Source: Roseibium hamelinense (GTDB taxonomy: Bacteria; Pseudomonadota; Alphaproteobacteria; Rhizobiales; Stappiaceae). From it: a stretch of DNA of 64,000 nucleotides. Within the stretch, counting starts at the first letter, position 1; each line of letters starts with the position of its first letter. The stretch is taken from assembly GCF_007830545.1 (NCBI RefSeq), contig NZ_VLLF01000011.1, forward strand, positions 1 through 64,000, read 5' to 3'. Below are positions 27,826 through 36,445 of the stretch, one piece after another. The notes beneath the pieces were generated by a model. It saw nothing but the letters and a program-made list of their open reading frames with translations, did not search any database and was not told where the DNA came from. Made by a program: the position numbers and the translations under genes.

Positions 27826-28743
27826 ATGAACCTTGATCCTGCGTTACTCCCCATGTTGCGATTGTTGCCTGACCTGGCATTGATTGGGCTGGGAGCGTTT
27901 CTGGCTACCCGGATTGATGACACGGCCTGGAAAGCACTGGACCGCTTGAACTTCTCGGTGCTTTTCCCTGCACTCCTGTTTGTCGCCGCTTCTTCCCGGC
28001 CGATTGCGCTCAGTGATTTGTTATCCATCGGGTTGGCCGTATTGGGCATTCTCGGCCTCGGTCTTGCTGCAGGTTTTTTTCTGCGCCGGTATGGTCCTCG
28101 TGAATGGATTGATTTCGCAGGTGCATGGCAAACCGCTTGGCGTTTCAATACAGCGTTGGCCTTCGTTGCAGTGCAGGCTTTCTCGGATACAGTTGCCGGG
28201 TATCTGGCGGTGGCCATTGGAATGGCGGTGCCGATGGCAAATATCCTGGCCGTAGGAGCATTGACCGGAGGATCGGGATCGCGCGCAAGGCAGATTTTGG
28301 AGATTGTCCGCAATCCTTTTCTGATTGCCAGCCTTGCGGGTGTAGGAGTGGGGCTGGGAGGTGTCACGCTCCCGGAGCTGCCCAATCAGGTAGTTGCACG
28401 TCTGGCGGAAGCCGCATTGCCGCTCACGCTGCTATCGCTCGGTGCGGCGCTGGATTGGTCGATTATGTTCCGGATGACCCGGTTCAATTCCGGTCTACAC
28501 GTTGTGAAATTGTTGCTGTTACCAGGTTGCGTACTGACAGCTTGTCTCGCGCTTGCGGTTCCCGGGCCCATTTGTGCCGCCCTCACGCTCTTCGCTGCGT
28601 TGCCAACGGCCTCTGCTGCTCATGTCCTGGCATCCCGTTACGGTGCCGACCGGGCACTGGTTGCGTGTATTGTTACCCAATCCTCTCTGATTGGCTGTCT
28701 CACTTTGCCGATCTGGTGCTACGCCCTGCTTAGCCTTGGTTGA
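27826..28743 (+). CDS. AEC-family (auxin efflux carrier superfamily) transporter
   Basis: 305 residues with about ten hydrophobic segments in two repeats, the BART/AEC plan. Typical features are the broken-helix regions LNFSVLFPALLFVAASSRPI and ALTLFAALPTASAAHVLASR, plus a final segment with CIVTQSSLIGCLTLPIW. Bacterial members export or import organic acids such as malonate, malate or amino-acid derivatives, and most have no link to auxin despite the family name. It is probably controlled by the divergent LysR gene. The next gene downstream on the same strand, 180 bp away, is an amino-acid monooxygenase-like flavoprotein. Confidence 0.88.
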   Translation: MNLDPALLPMLRLLPDLALIGLGAFLATRIDDTAWKALDRLNFSVLFPALLFVAASSRPIALSDLLSIGLAVLGILGLGLAAGFFLRRYGPREWIDFAGAWQTAWRFNTALAFVAVQAFSDTVAGYLAVAIGMAVPMANILAVGALTGGSGSRARQILEIVRNPFLIASLAGVGVGLGGVTLPELPNQVVARLAEAALPLTLLSLGAALDWSIMFRMTRFNSGLHVVKLLLLPGCVLTACLALAVPGPICAALTLFAALPTASAAHVLASRYGADRALVACIVTQSSLIGCLTLPIWCYALLSLG

Positions 28744-28923
28744 AGCCACTGGGATTGTGTCTGGATAGGGGAATCCAACACCGGCAGTTGGCATTCACCG
28801 GAAAACCGAGTGCAGGTATCTGAAAAATATCGGTAAATTATTTTTGTAAATTTCCTTTTTCTAAGAAATCCAATCGCGGAAAATACCTCCTATGGTTGCT
28901 TTATCAGGGGCGGAAGTCAGTCC

Positions 28924-30888
28924 TTGGTGAACAACCATTTCAGGAGCAGGCACTTGTCCATATTACCAAGCCTCAGACAGTCAACAGACCCGGTCAAGGA
29001 ACAGTCTTACATCGACACTCCGGACTTCGATTATGCTTTGTGGCTGAAAAGCTGGCCCACAATCGGCCAAGCCCCGGAAAAAGTTGGGCCAATCGCGGTG
29101 ATTGGGGCCGGCATTTCAGGACTGACGGCATCTTATGAGTTGGCCAAGGCCGGCTATATCGTTCATCTTTACGAAGCGACTGAACGTGTCGGCGGGCGGC
29201 TCTATTCAAAACATGTTCCGCAGGACACGTCTCCAACCCTGGTCGAGCTTGGGGCCATGCGATTCCCGCCAACCGAGTTTCTGCTGGACCACTACATGCA
29301 GACCATGCTGGATCAGAAGATCGAGGATCTGCCGGATTTTCCGGACCCCGGCGTGAACAACACCTACGTGTGTTATAAGAACAATCCGCCGCAGGTTTGG
29401 AAGAAAAGCGACTCCGCGTTCCCGCAGGGTTTTGGAACAGTCTTCGATGGTTGGGGCGCGCTGATCAAGGACGGCATTACCGCCCAGGGTGGGACGGTTC
29501 AAGTTTTGCCGGCGCCCGAAACCATCCAAAAAGAGCTTCAGGATGCCTTTGCGTATCGCAAGTATGCCAATTGCGAGAAGCTCGGTGTGTCTTCGGACAC
29601 GGCGCGGGAGGCATGGCAGCAGTGGATCTATTATTTCGAGAACATGTCGTTCGGCGATGCGGTCTATCAGATCTTCGTTCAAGGCGGCCCGGACGGCAGC
29701 TGGGATATTCCGGGCGGCAGCCGCTGGACGCTGGAGGATGTGACCCGTTTTGCAGAACTGGGCATCGGGTCCGGTGGCTTCGGTCCGCTGTATCCGATCG
29801 GGTTTCTTGAAGTCGTTCGCCTGGTGGTCAATGGGTTGGAGACATCTCAAAAGAAGTTTGCGCCAGGCATTCAAAAGTTAGCGTTGAAAATAGCGTCAGA
29901 ATTTACAGCGTTTAACCCGAACAACCGGATTTTCATCAAGGCGCCGGTGTTTTCTGTCAAAAAGACTAGCGAAGGCAACTTCAAGCTTGATGTCGGCACC
30001 CCGCACGGTGAACTAGCAGCCGAAACCGAACCACCGGTTTATGATCGGGTCATCGTCGCGACGACGACGCGCTCAATGGAACTGAGCATGGACATCACCC
30101 GCTTCTTCCAGACACAGGATGGCAACCCGCTAGTGCTTCTTCCGGAGATTTCGGAAGGGATCAAGGATGTCGAGGTGATCGCGTCCAACAAGATTGCGGC
30201 ACGGATTCCCAAGTTCTGGAAGGACGATCCAAATGCGGTTCGGACTTTGTTGACGGACACAGCTGTCAAGCAGGTCTACACGATCGATTATGGTGACCCC
30301 GACTATGCGATCTGTTTCATCTCCTACGCCTGGGTTGCCGATGCCGTCAAACAGCAAGCCATGAAGGACACTGGCTACATTCCAAACAACTTGCCCGAAA
30401 AGCTGCGGGTTTATGAGAGCCTGCTCAACATTCTGAGAACGGAAATGGGCCCGGACGTGGCGAAATGGGCAGAGAAGCTGGTCCCGGTCGGTGGTGACTA
30501 TGAAAACAACGTCGAGTTCATATTCTGGCAAAACGAGCCATTCTACTACGGCGCGTTCAAGCTCGCGCTTCCCGGACAGGATGAGTATCTGCGCAGCATG
30601 ATCTTCGACTATCAGAAGGGCAATCCGGAAAACAACACCATCGACACCGGTGTCTATCTTGCCGGCGATTGCCTCGACTGGAATTCGGGGTGGATCGAGG
30701 GCGCGCTCCGTGCGGCCCTGAACGCGGCCTGTGCGGTCGTATCTTCCACGGGCGGCAAACTGCTGCCGGTAGCCGGCAAGACACCGATGACGATCAACCC
30801 AAACACCTACACCTATTTCCCAACCCCGCAGGATTGGGAAAACGCTGGACCGTCCTCGGGAACACCAGAGATCTCGCAGCCGCAATAG
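28924..30888 (+). CDS. Flavin amine oxidase family protein, tryptophan 2-monooxygenase/L-amino-acid oxidase-like
   Basis: 654 residues if started at TTG 28924 (GGAAG upstream). GTG 28927, or TTG 28954 with a stronger AGGAG 7 nt away, are equally possible. The FAD dinucleotide motif is VIGAGISGLTASYELAKAGY, with the acidic end of strand 2 in LYEATERVGGRLYS. Also seen are LGAMRFPPTEF, FPDPGV, LGIGSGGFGPLYPIGFLEVV, a GDYENN segment and the C-terminal FAD motif GVYLAGDCLDWNSGWIEGAL. From memory these match the IaaM/lysine 2-monooxygenase/phenylalanine oxidase branch better than VioA or snake-type LAAO. The expected reaction is oxidation of an L-amino acid to an amide or keto acid; the substrate is unassigned. 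There is no signal peptide. Confidence 0.85.
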   Translation: MVNNHFRSRHLSILPSLRQSTDPVKEQSYIDTPDFDYALWLKSWPTIGQAPEKVGPIAVIGAGISGLTASYELAKAGYIVHLYEATERVGGRLYSKHVPQDTSPTLVELGAMRFPPTEFLLDHYMQTMLDQKIEDLPDFPDPGVNNTYVCYKNNPPQVWKKSDSAFPQGFGTVFDGWGALIKDGITAQGGTVQVLPAPETIQKELQDAFAYRKYANCEKLGVSSDTAREAWQQWIYYFENMSFGDAVYQIFVQGGPDGSWDIPGGSRWTLEDVTRFAELGIGSGGFGPLYPIGFLEVVRLVVNGLETSQKKFAPGIQKLALKIASEFTAFNPNNRIFIKAPVFSVKKTSEGNFKLDVGTPHGELAAETEPPVYDRVIVATTTRSMELSMDITRFFQTQDGNPLVLLPEISEGIKDVEVIASNKIAARIPKFWKDDPNAVRTLLTDTAVKQVYTIDYGDPDYAICFISYAWVADAVKQQAMKDTGYIPNNLPEKLRVYESLLNILRTEMGPDVAKWAEKLVPVGGDYENNVEFIFWQNEPFYYGAFKLALPGQDEYLRSMIFDYQKGNPENNTIDTGVYLAGDCLDWNSGWIEGALRAALNAACAVVSSTGGKLLPVAGKTPMTINPNTYTYFPTPQDWENAGPSSGTPEISQPQ

Positions 30889-31023
30889 GCAGATGGTAAG
30901 GACCACCGCTTACTAACCGGGCAAGGAGCGGAACCTGTTGTTCAAACGGGTAAAGTCAGGTTTGAGCGGAAGGTAGTTTTGAAGCAGGACCTGGGAGGTT
31001 CCCTCCCAGGTCCAATCCGCAAA

Positions 31024-31620
31024 TCATGCGAAAAGATTGCCGAGCTGTGAGATTTGAGCACCCGTACCGGCGTATAGCGAACTTGTCGACGCGCTCTGGT
31101 AGGTTGCGGTCAAGCCGCCAAACTCTGCTTCGATACTTGATGCGCTGGCAGTGCGGACGGACAGGCCGGTGTCATTGTTGTACGAAACACGCTCAAAAGA
31201 AACGAATTCGGCTGAGACTGTTTGCCCGTCGATCTCGGCTTCAATCGTAGTTGTCGTCGTTGATCCGCTCTCGTAGCTGATGGATACAGGGCCGCTGGCG
31301 CCTTGCTCATCCTCAAAGCCCAAAGCGGACTTTATGCGGCCTGCCGTGTTCTGATAATCCTCAACCGTTGCGAGCTTTCCGTCGGCGTCCTCATCGTCTT
31401 TTTGTTCTTTTTTTCCAGCTTCAACGGCTTCCTGGAGCGCGGCGATAACGACAGCATCGTTTTCAGCTTTTTCGGACGCAGCCTCAAGTAGGTTGACTGT
31501 TGCGGGCTTGTTTTCCTGACGGTCCTCTTCCTGCAAGAGCGGGCTCTTGTTGGCCCCACCAGTAGTCGACATTTGGAAAACACTCGCGCTCTGCGTCGTT
31601 GTCTCTATCGAAATCTGCAT
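31024..31620 (-). CDS. Acidic protein of unknown function
   Basis: 198 residues from ATG 31620 (GGAG 8 nt upstream). It has no cysteine, signal peptide or membrane segment. The N-terminal third is charged and helical (DRQENKPATVNLLEAASEKA, then EAGKKEQKDDEDADGK), and the rest is Ser/Thr-rich and beta-like (YESGSTTTTTIEAEIDGQTV, TYQSASTSSLYAGTGAQISQ). Low-complexity composition and lack of cysteine fit an exported structural or flagellum/type-I-secretion-associated protein, but nothing proves it. I know no family. Confidence 0.6.
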   Translation of the reverse strand: MQISIETTTQSASVFQMSTTGGANKSPLLQEEDRQENKPATVNLLEAASEKAENDAVVIAALQEAVEAGKKEQKDDEDADGKLATVEDYQNTAGRIKSALGFEDEQGASGPVSISYESGSTTTTTIEAEIDGQTVSAEFVSFERVSYNNDTGLSVRTASASSIEAEFGGLTATYQSASTSSLYAGTGAQISQLGNLFA

Positions 31621-31728
31621 TGCGAGGGCTCCAGCCTTCCCGAACAAAAATTATTATCGACCTACCTTCGGAGAGAACCCTTAATTTTACTTTAACTATT
31701 TGCCCCAAACGAGCACCAGTCCGGGTCT

Positions 31729-32379
31729 TTAACAGAACAAGGCCTCCAAGAAACGTCCACCGAGAACCATGCCGCGTTCATCAATACCGTGGCCCAAGCC
31801 GTGGAGCAGATGCGTTTCTACCGCAACACCCATGTCGACAAGCTGCTGTTCCGCTGCCTGCAGGAAGTCCGGCGATACAACATCGTCTTCGGCACCATGA
31901 ATTATCTTTATCGGCGGCGCGGGTTTTGAAACGGAACCCGGTCCGGCAAAGACACCCGAATAAGCCAAGATACCGGCAGGCGGGCTCATGCGTGTCAAGC
32001 CAGTGTAAAGCGCCATCATGGCCCCCTGACTGAACCCGACCAATACCAGATCTTTGTTGTTCAAGTTTTGAAGTTGCAGTTGCGAGTCCAGAAAACGGTG
32101 GAGTGCTGGGGCCGCACTTTCAACACCCAACCGATACTCCCTGATATCCCGGTCCGCGAGCGCAAACCATTGCCGCCCGCCAAAGCCGTCAAAGGGCAGT
32201 GGCTCCGGCGCATCCGGTGCGATAAAAATGGCGTCTGGCAGTACTGCGGTCCAGGCGCGGCCAAGGTCGATTAGGTCGCGGCCGTCCGCCCCATAGCCAT
32301 GCAGAATGACAACAAGCTGTTTGGGTGAAGAGCCGGATTGGGGACCAAAGCTTGGGCCGTTGAGTGTCACGAGAGCCAT
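31729..32379 (-). CDS. Phospholipase/carboxylesterase-type alpha/beta hydrolase
   Basis: 216 residues. It shows VILHGYGADGRDLIDL near the N-terminus and a nucleophile elbow GFSQG (Ser in VLVGFSQGAMMALYTGL). The acid is in HGAEDDVVSP and the catalytic His in HGLGHGIDERG. This is the short esterase family (EstB/YpfH-like) acting on small acyl esters or lysophospholipids in the cytoplasm. It lies 21 bp downstream of the MFS exporter on the same strand, so it is likely in one operon with it and the radical SAM gene. Confidence 0.88.
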   Translation of the reverse strand: MALVTLNGPSFGPQSGSSPKQLVVILHGYGADGRDLIDLGRAWTAVLPDAIFIAPDAPEPLPFDGFGGRQWFALADRDIREYRLGVESAAPALHRFLDSQLQLQNLNNKDLVLVGFSQGAMMALYTGLTRMSPPAGILAYSGVFAGPGSVSKPAPPIKIIHGAEDDVVSPDFLQAAEQQLVDMGVAVETHLLHGLGHGIDERGMVLGGRFLEALFC

Positions 32380-32400
32380 TTTGCCGAACCTTTTCCGGTT

Positions 32401-33660
32401 TCACTGTCTATGCGGTTTGGCCGAGGCGGGCCGCGCCTGTCCCTGGAGGGCGACGAGGCAAACCATGGTGGAGAGGGCGATCAGGCTTCCCGCGACCAAA
32501 AAAGGCGCACCTGGAAGATAGACCGGTGCGTCTCCGGCCGAGAAAACGGCAAAGGTCTGGGTCATCAGGACCGGACTAATCATCATGGAGACGCCGACGA
32601 CACTGTAGATGAGACCCTGTAGCTCACCCTGGGCATTGTCCGGAATCTGATTGGCCATCAAACCGGTCAACGCGGCTTTGGTCATGGAGCCGAACGCCGC
32701 AAACGGGATGAAGACATAAACCATCCACCCCGCATCGATCAGCGCCAGGCCGATGAAGCTGAAAAGATTGGCCGATTGCGCCATAAAAAACGTCCAGGCC
32801 GGTCCGAATTGCGGCTCCACAACCCGGATGAGATAGCCTTGGACAAACGCAAATCCAAGTCCGACAGCGGCAAGGGAAGCGCCGTTTTCACCAGGCCCCC
32901 ATGCGAACGATACCTGTGTGTAGTACGCCCAGATGGCCGGATAAACGGCCTCTGCGACCTCGAAGAGGAAGAGAGATAACAGCAAGAGCCTAACTCCTGG
33001 AAACTTGCCGATCTGCAGAAGCGCGCCGAGCGGGTTTGCACGGCGGCAGTCAAAGGCCCGGCGTTTCTCGGCCGAAAGGCTCTCGGGCAGGACCAGGTAA
33101 CCAAGAAGAAAGTTCGCAAAGGACAGGCACGCCGCCGCATAAAAAGGCGCGCGCGGGCCAAATTCTCCCAGCAAGCCGCCGATCGCCGGCCCGAATATGA
33201 ATCCAATTCCGAACCCGGCGCCGATCAGGCCAAAATTCTTCGTCCGGTCTTTTTTGGCGGAGACATCGGCTATGTAAGCAGACGCGGTAGCGATGGTGGC
33301 CCCTGCGATACCAGATAGTATGCGCCCGACAAAAAGCATCGCCAGACTGCTTGCCAGCGCCATGATTATATAGTCGAGCGCCATCGTAATTTGGGAAATG
33401 AGCAAAACCGGACGGCGTCCGAAACGGTCGGACAGATTTCCAAGAATCGGTCCGACGAGAAACTGCATTCCGGCATAGACCAGGCTGATGAGGCCGCCCC
33501 ATTTGGCCGCTTCGCTCAGCGGCGCGTTTGTCAGTTCAGTGAGCAAATCCGGCAGGACAGGCAGTATGAGCCCGATGCCCATCGTATTGAGGGCAACGGT
33601 GGCGAAAATGAAAACAAGAGCCTTTTTGGGGTTTGACGCGTCAGTTGTACTGGAAATCAA
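32401..33660 (-). CDS. MFS transporter, TCR/Tet-like
   Basis: 419 residues with 12 predicted TM segments. The start is TTG 33660, with AGGAG shortly before it in the gap after the radical SAM gene. The loop 2-3 signature is [14 protein letters not shown], and motif C-like glycines occur in the fifth helix ([19 protein letters not shown]), as in drug/H+ antiporters of the tetracycline-resistance branch. Its actual cargo is unknown; the similarity does not establish tetracycline export. Flanked by a radical SAM enzyme (16 bp upstream) and a hydrolase, it could export a made or modified small molecule. Confidence 0.88.
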   Translation of the reverse strand: MISSTTDASNPKKALVFIFATVALNTMGIGLILPVLPDLLTELTNAPLSEAAKWGGLISLVYAGMQFLVGPILGNLSDRFGRRPVLLISQITMALDYIIMALASSLAMLFVGRILSGIAGATIATASAYIADVSAKKDRTKNFGLIGAGFGIGFIFGPAIGGLLGEFGPRAPFYAAACLSFANFLLGYLVLPESLSAEKRRAFDCRRANPLGALLQIGKFPGVRLLLLSLFLFEVAEAVYPAIWAYYTQVSFAWGPGENGASLAAVGLGFAFVQGYLIRVVEPQFGPAWTFFMAQSANLFSFIGLALIDAGWMVYVFIPFAAFGSMTKAALTGLMANQIPDNAQGELQGLIYSVVGVSMMISPVLMTQTFAVFSAGDAPVYLPGAPFLVAGSLIALSTMVCLVALQGQARPASAKPHRQ

Positions 33661-33675
33661 GAGGCTCCTATGAAC

Positions 33676-35283
33676 TCACTCCGCCGCAACCAGACCAGGT
33701 GAGGCCCATTCGCCAGTGTCGATCTCCTCGATCTGAGCGTCGATTTGGGTCATGACAAAGCGCGAAAACGGACCAAGGTGCACATAGAGCGCCAACATCA
33801 TCAATACCGGCTTGATCGCACGAACATTTGTAAATGCCGTATAGGCCAGCGTCTTCCAGAACAGTCTGCGATATTGTGTGTTGGTGAAGGTCATTGCCCA
33901 GATCAATCGGCTGAACATCTTGATATCGTGGATAAATCCGGCGCTTAGAATTGCGCCGTTGGCACCTTTCATATTCAGCATTTTCGCAACTTTTCGGACA
34001 CGGCGGAAATAGGCTTCAGGCGCATATACCCGGTCGATGATGGTTTTAAAGTCGCGCAGGATTTCCTGCCTCGGCCGCTTTGTTTCAAAATTGAGGCCTG
34101 CGGTACACTGATCTCCATGTTCCGTATCCGGGTCGTCTGTGGCAAAATCGGCATGCAGACGGCCTTCTTTTGCGAGGCGGCGTGTCAGCTGGGTGTTTGG
34201 CAGGGCATATAAAAGCCCCGTCATGGAGACCGGAATAGCCGCTTCTTCGATCAAGGCCGAGATTTCGTTGGCCACCTGATCGCTTTCCTCGTCAAAGCCG
34301 ACAATGAAGCCGGCTAAGACGAAAATACCAGCTTCGTAGATCTTGTGTACGCTCGCCGCAATGTCGCGGCGCGTGTTTTGCTTTTTCCGGGTAGCAACCA
34401 AGACCTCTGGATCGGGGCTTTCGATCCCAACAAACACCGAAAAGAAGCCGGCATCTTGGAGCATCGTCAACAGCGCTTCGTCATCTGCCAGATTAAGCGA
34501 AGCTTCCGTCGACATTTCGAACGGGTATTTCCGCTGTTTCTGCCACGCGCTAAGCTCCGGCAAGAAGCCTTTCACCGCCTTTTTGTTGCCGATCAGATTG
34601 TCGTCAACAAAGTCGACATGGCCACGGTAGCCGAGATCGTGCAATCGCTGAAGCTCGGCCAGCATTTGCTCGATTGTCTTTGTGCGCGGGACGCGGCCAT
34701 ATAGTTCGATAATGTCACAGAACTCGCACGTGAAGGGGCAGCCCCGGGAAAACTGAACGCCCACCTGAACGTAGTCATCGAATTTCAACAAATCAAAGCG
34801 CGGAATTGGACTGCTGGTCACATCCGCCTTGAATTTTTCGGCGGTAAAGGTTCCAGATCGTTGGCCGTCTTTCCAGGCGGCGATGAACTGATCCAAGATG
34901 CCTTCTGCCTCACCAAGTACTCGAAAATCGGCATGTTCGTAGATCTCCGGACTGGATGTGGCATCCGGGCCGCCGACGACCACAGGGATACCGTTTTCGC
35001 TCCCAAGCTCGATGATTTTCAGCGCGTCTGCTTGCTGCGGCAGCATGCCGCCCGTCATAATCATATCCGCCCACGCCAAGTCGTCAGAACTCAGCTCGGA
35101 TGTGTTCCGATCGACCAGCCGGACGTCCCAAGTGTCCGGAAGCATGGCGGCAACGGTGATAAGACCGAGAGGCGGAGCCGGATATTTTGCGCCGACAAGT
35201 TCACAGGTGGAGCCGTAGTTCCAAAAGGAACCTGAGTTGAAACGTGGGTAAACCAAGAGAACACTACAATGTTCGGCAGTCAT
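33676..35283 (-). CDS. B12-binding-domain radical SAM protein (DUF4070-type C-terminus)
   Basis: 535 residues. Residues about 1-140 form a cobalamin-binding Rossmann-like domain (PPLGLITVAAML, VVVGGPDATSSPEIY, RVLGEAEG). The radical SAM domain has the CxxxCxxC cluster motif at C182, C186 and C189 (RGCPFTCEFCDIIELYGRVP) and VDFVDDNLIGNKKA. The C-terminal ~130 residues (RQEILRDFKTIIDRVYAPEA onwards) fit the DUF4070 region also present in hopanoid methylase HpnP. Such enzymes methylate unactivated carbons or run other radical chemistry. HpnP identity is not supported. It heads the operon with MFS and hydrolase genes. Confidence 0.88.
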   Translation of the reverse strand: MTAEHCSVLLVYPRFNSGSFWNYGSTCELVGAKYPAPPLGLITVAAMLPDTWDVRLVDRNTSELSSDDLAWADMIMTGGMLPQQADALKIIELGSENGIPVVVGGPDATSSPEIYEHADFRVLGEAEGILDQFIAAWKDGQRSGTFTAEKFKADVTSSPIPRFDLLKFDDYVQVGVQFSRGCPFTCEFCDIIELYGRVPRTKTIEQMLAELQRLHDLGYRGHVDFVDDNLIGNKKAVKGFLPELSAWQKQRKYPFEMSTEASLNLADDEALLTMLQDAGFFSVFVGIESPDPEVLVATRKKQNTRRDIAASVHKIYEAGIFVLAGFIVGFDEESDQVANEISALIEEAAIPVSMTGLLYALPNTQLTRRLAKEGRLHADFATDDPDTEHGDQCTAGLNFETKRPRQEILRDFKTIIDRVYAPEAYFRRVRKVAKMLNMKGANGAILSAGFIHDIKMFSRLIWAMTFTNTQYRRLFWKTLAYTAFTNVRAIKPVLMMLALYVHLGPFSRFVMTQIDAQIEEIDTGEWASPGLVAAE

Positions 35284-35382
35284 TCAGTTCCTCCAAGCCG
35301 GGTGGGGCATCCGGGCTGCAGATTGTTGAGCGTCATGTTTAGCCATTGGCCGCAGCAGATCACAGGAGCGGGCAAAATAAAA

Positions 35383-35399
35383 GGGCGGTCGAACCGCCC
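35383..35399 (-). terminator. Intrinsic terminator after the cold-shock gene
   Basis: GGGCGGT (35383-35389) pairs with ACCGCCC (35393-35399). On the minus strand the hairpin is followed by TTTTATTTTG. It lies 31 bases past the csp stop and before the radical SAM gene. Confidence 0.85.
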
Positions 35400-35429
35400 T
35401 CGCTTTTGAGATGGATTTGAGTATCGCGT

Positions 35430-35630
35430 TCAGAGGACCTTCAGGTCTTCCGCAACCGCACGGCCGCGGCGCCATTCCAGATCATAGGCGACCAACTGGC
35501 CTTCCTTCAGGCTGTCGATCCCTGATTGCCGCAGAGCTGAGATGTCAACGAGGATGTCCTCGCCTTCAACCGGCTCTATGAGTCCAAGCCCTTTGCCGAT
35601 ATCAAACCATTTTACGTTTCCATGTTGCAT
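35430..35630 (-). CDS. Cold-shock-domain protein (CspA family)
   Basis: 66 residues from ATG 35630. It shows HGNVKWFDIGKGLGLIEP (RNP1-like region), then EDILVDISAL (RNP2-like) and a closing VAYDLEWRRGRAVAEDLKVL. The usual KGFGFI core reads KGLGLI here: both aromatic Phe residues that stack on RNA bases are Leu, a notable weakening of nucleic-acid binding. The second motif reads DILVDIS in place of DVFVHIS. So it is a diverged paralogue. A 231-bp intergenic stretch upstream may hold a structured leader. Confidence 0.85.
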   Translation of the reverse strand: MQHGNVKWFDIGKGLGLIEPVEGEDILVDISALRQSGIDSLKEGQLVAYDLEWRRGRAVAEDLKVL

Positions 35631-35861
35631 GGAGTCTTCTTTCTTAATCGAATTTACGACGTCAGCAGTCTTGCCTAGCAAGAGATTTCAACGTCATGAT
35701 GACAGTTCGTTTGGAAATTAGAGAGTCTTGAAAAGCTCTCTTTTTGCAATGTCTGGTTCTTGTTATTGTTTAGTCGTCGAACCAGTAAAGACAGGGCGCA
35801 TTATGCCGGCGCCTCTATCAATCTAAATGGTATTAGTTAAGGGCATTACAAGGGGCGTGCT

Positions 35862-36320
35862 CTATCTGTTCAGTTGACCCTTGGTGACGTACTGCAAGAT
35901 TTCAACCACCTGTTCCGGCGTTTCAGCCACAGCCAGAGCTGCTGCATCGACCTCTTTGAGTGGGTGGGTGAGCGCTGGATCATGAAGAACGATGAGCGAT
36001 TTTCCAAGTGCTGCTGCATACCCGGCGTCGAAGGCCGCGTTCCACTGCTTGTACTGGTCCCCAAATCTGACAACCACAATATCGGATTGCTCGATGAGTG
36101 AACGCGTTCGAATGGCGTTCACCTTGGCGCCCTTGTGATCGTACCAAAACTTTTTGTCTTCATCGCCTAGAATGTGCGCGCCGCAATCATCACTGGCGCT
36201 ATGATCTGTAACCGGTGCCGAAAAGGAGACTGGAAGGTCCAGCTTGCTGGTTCCTTTGACAATCTGCTCACGCCAATCTGTGTGGATTTCTCCGGAAAGA
36301 TATACCGACCATTCCATCAT
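35862..36320 (-). CDS. YtoQ family protein
   Basis: 152 residues from ATG 36320, with AGAGGAA 6-8 nt upstream; the frame is open further to 36383 without better support. It begins MMEWSVYLSGEIHTDWREQI and has APVTDHSASDDCG, IEQSDIVVVRFGDQYKQWNA and AFDAGYAAALGKSLIVLHDP. This is the pattern of the conserved YtoQ family, which appears related to nucleoside 2-deoxyribosyltransferase folds. The biochemical role is not established. It is divergent from the peroxiredoxin gene. Confidence 0.85.
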   Translation of the reverse strand: MMEWSVYLSGEIHTDWREQIVKGTSKLDLPVSFSAPVTDHSASDDCGAHILGDEDKKFWYDHKGAKVNAIRTRSLIEQSDIVVVRFGDQYKQWNAAFDAGYAAALGKSLIVLHDPALTHPLKEVDAAALAVAETPEQVVEILQYVTKGQLNR

Positions 36321-36445
36321 GAGTATTTCCTCTGTCATTTCGTCGCGGCATTGCCGCGCTGCCTTGAGATTAATACATAGCACTGCTGTGTTACGACACC
36401 GACGCGCTTATCTGTTTTCTGGTTCGTGAGGCGAAAGGATTGAGA

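Noticed and set aside
32401-33660. MFS gene as a tetracycline-resistance gene
   Set aside because: The family resemblance is general, and no TetR-type repressor is divergent from it. The operon context points to another cargo.
33676-35283. Radical SAM protein as hopanoid C-2 methylase HpnP
   Set aside because: It shares the B12, radical SAM and C-terminal plan but the motif context differs from HpnP as I remember it, and no hopanoid genes are nearby.
35720-35741. Hairpin AGAGAG/CTCTCT with T-run upstream of the cold-shock gene as a terminator
   Set aside because: It points in the plus direction where no gene ends; it might be part of a csp leader, but the stem is short and unsupported.
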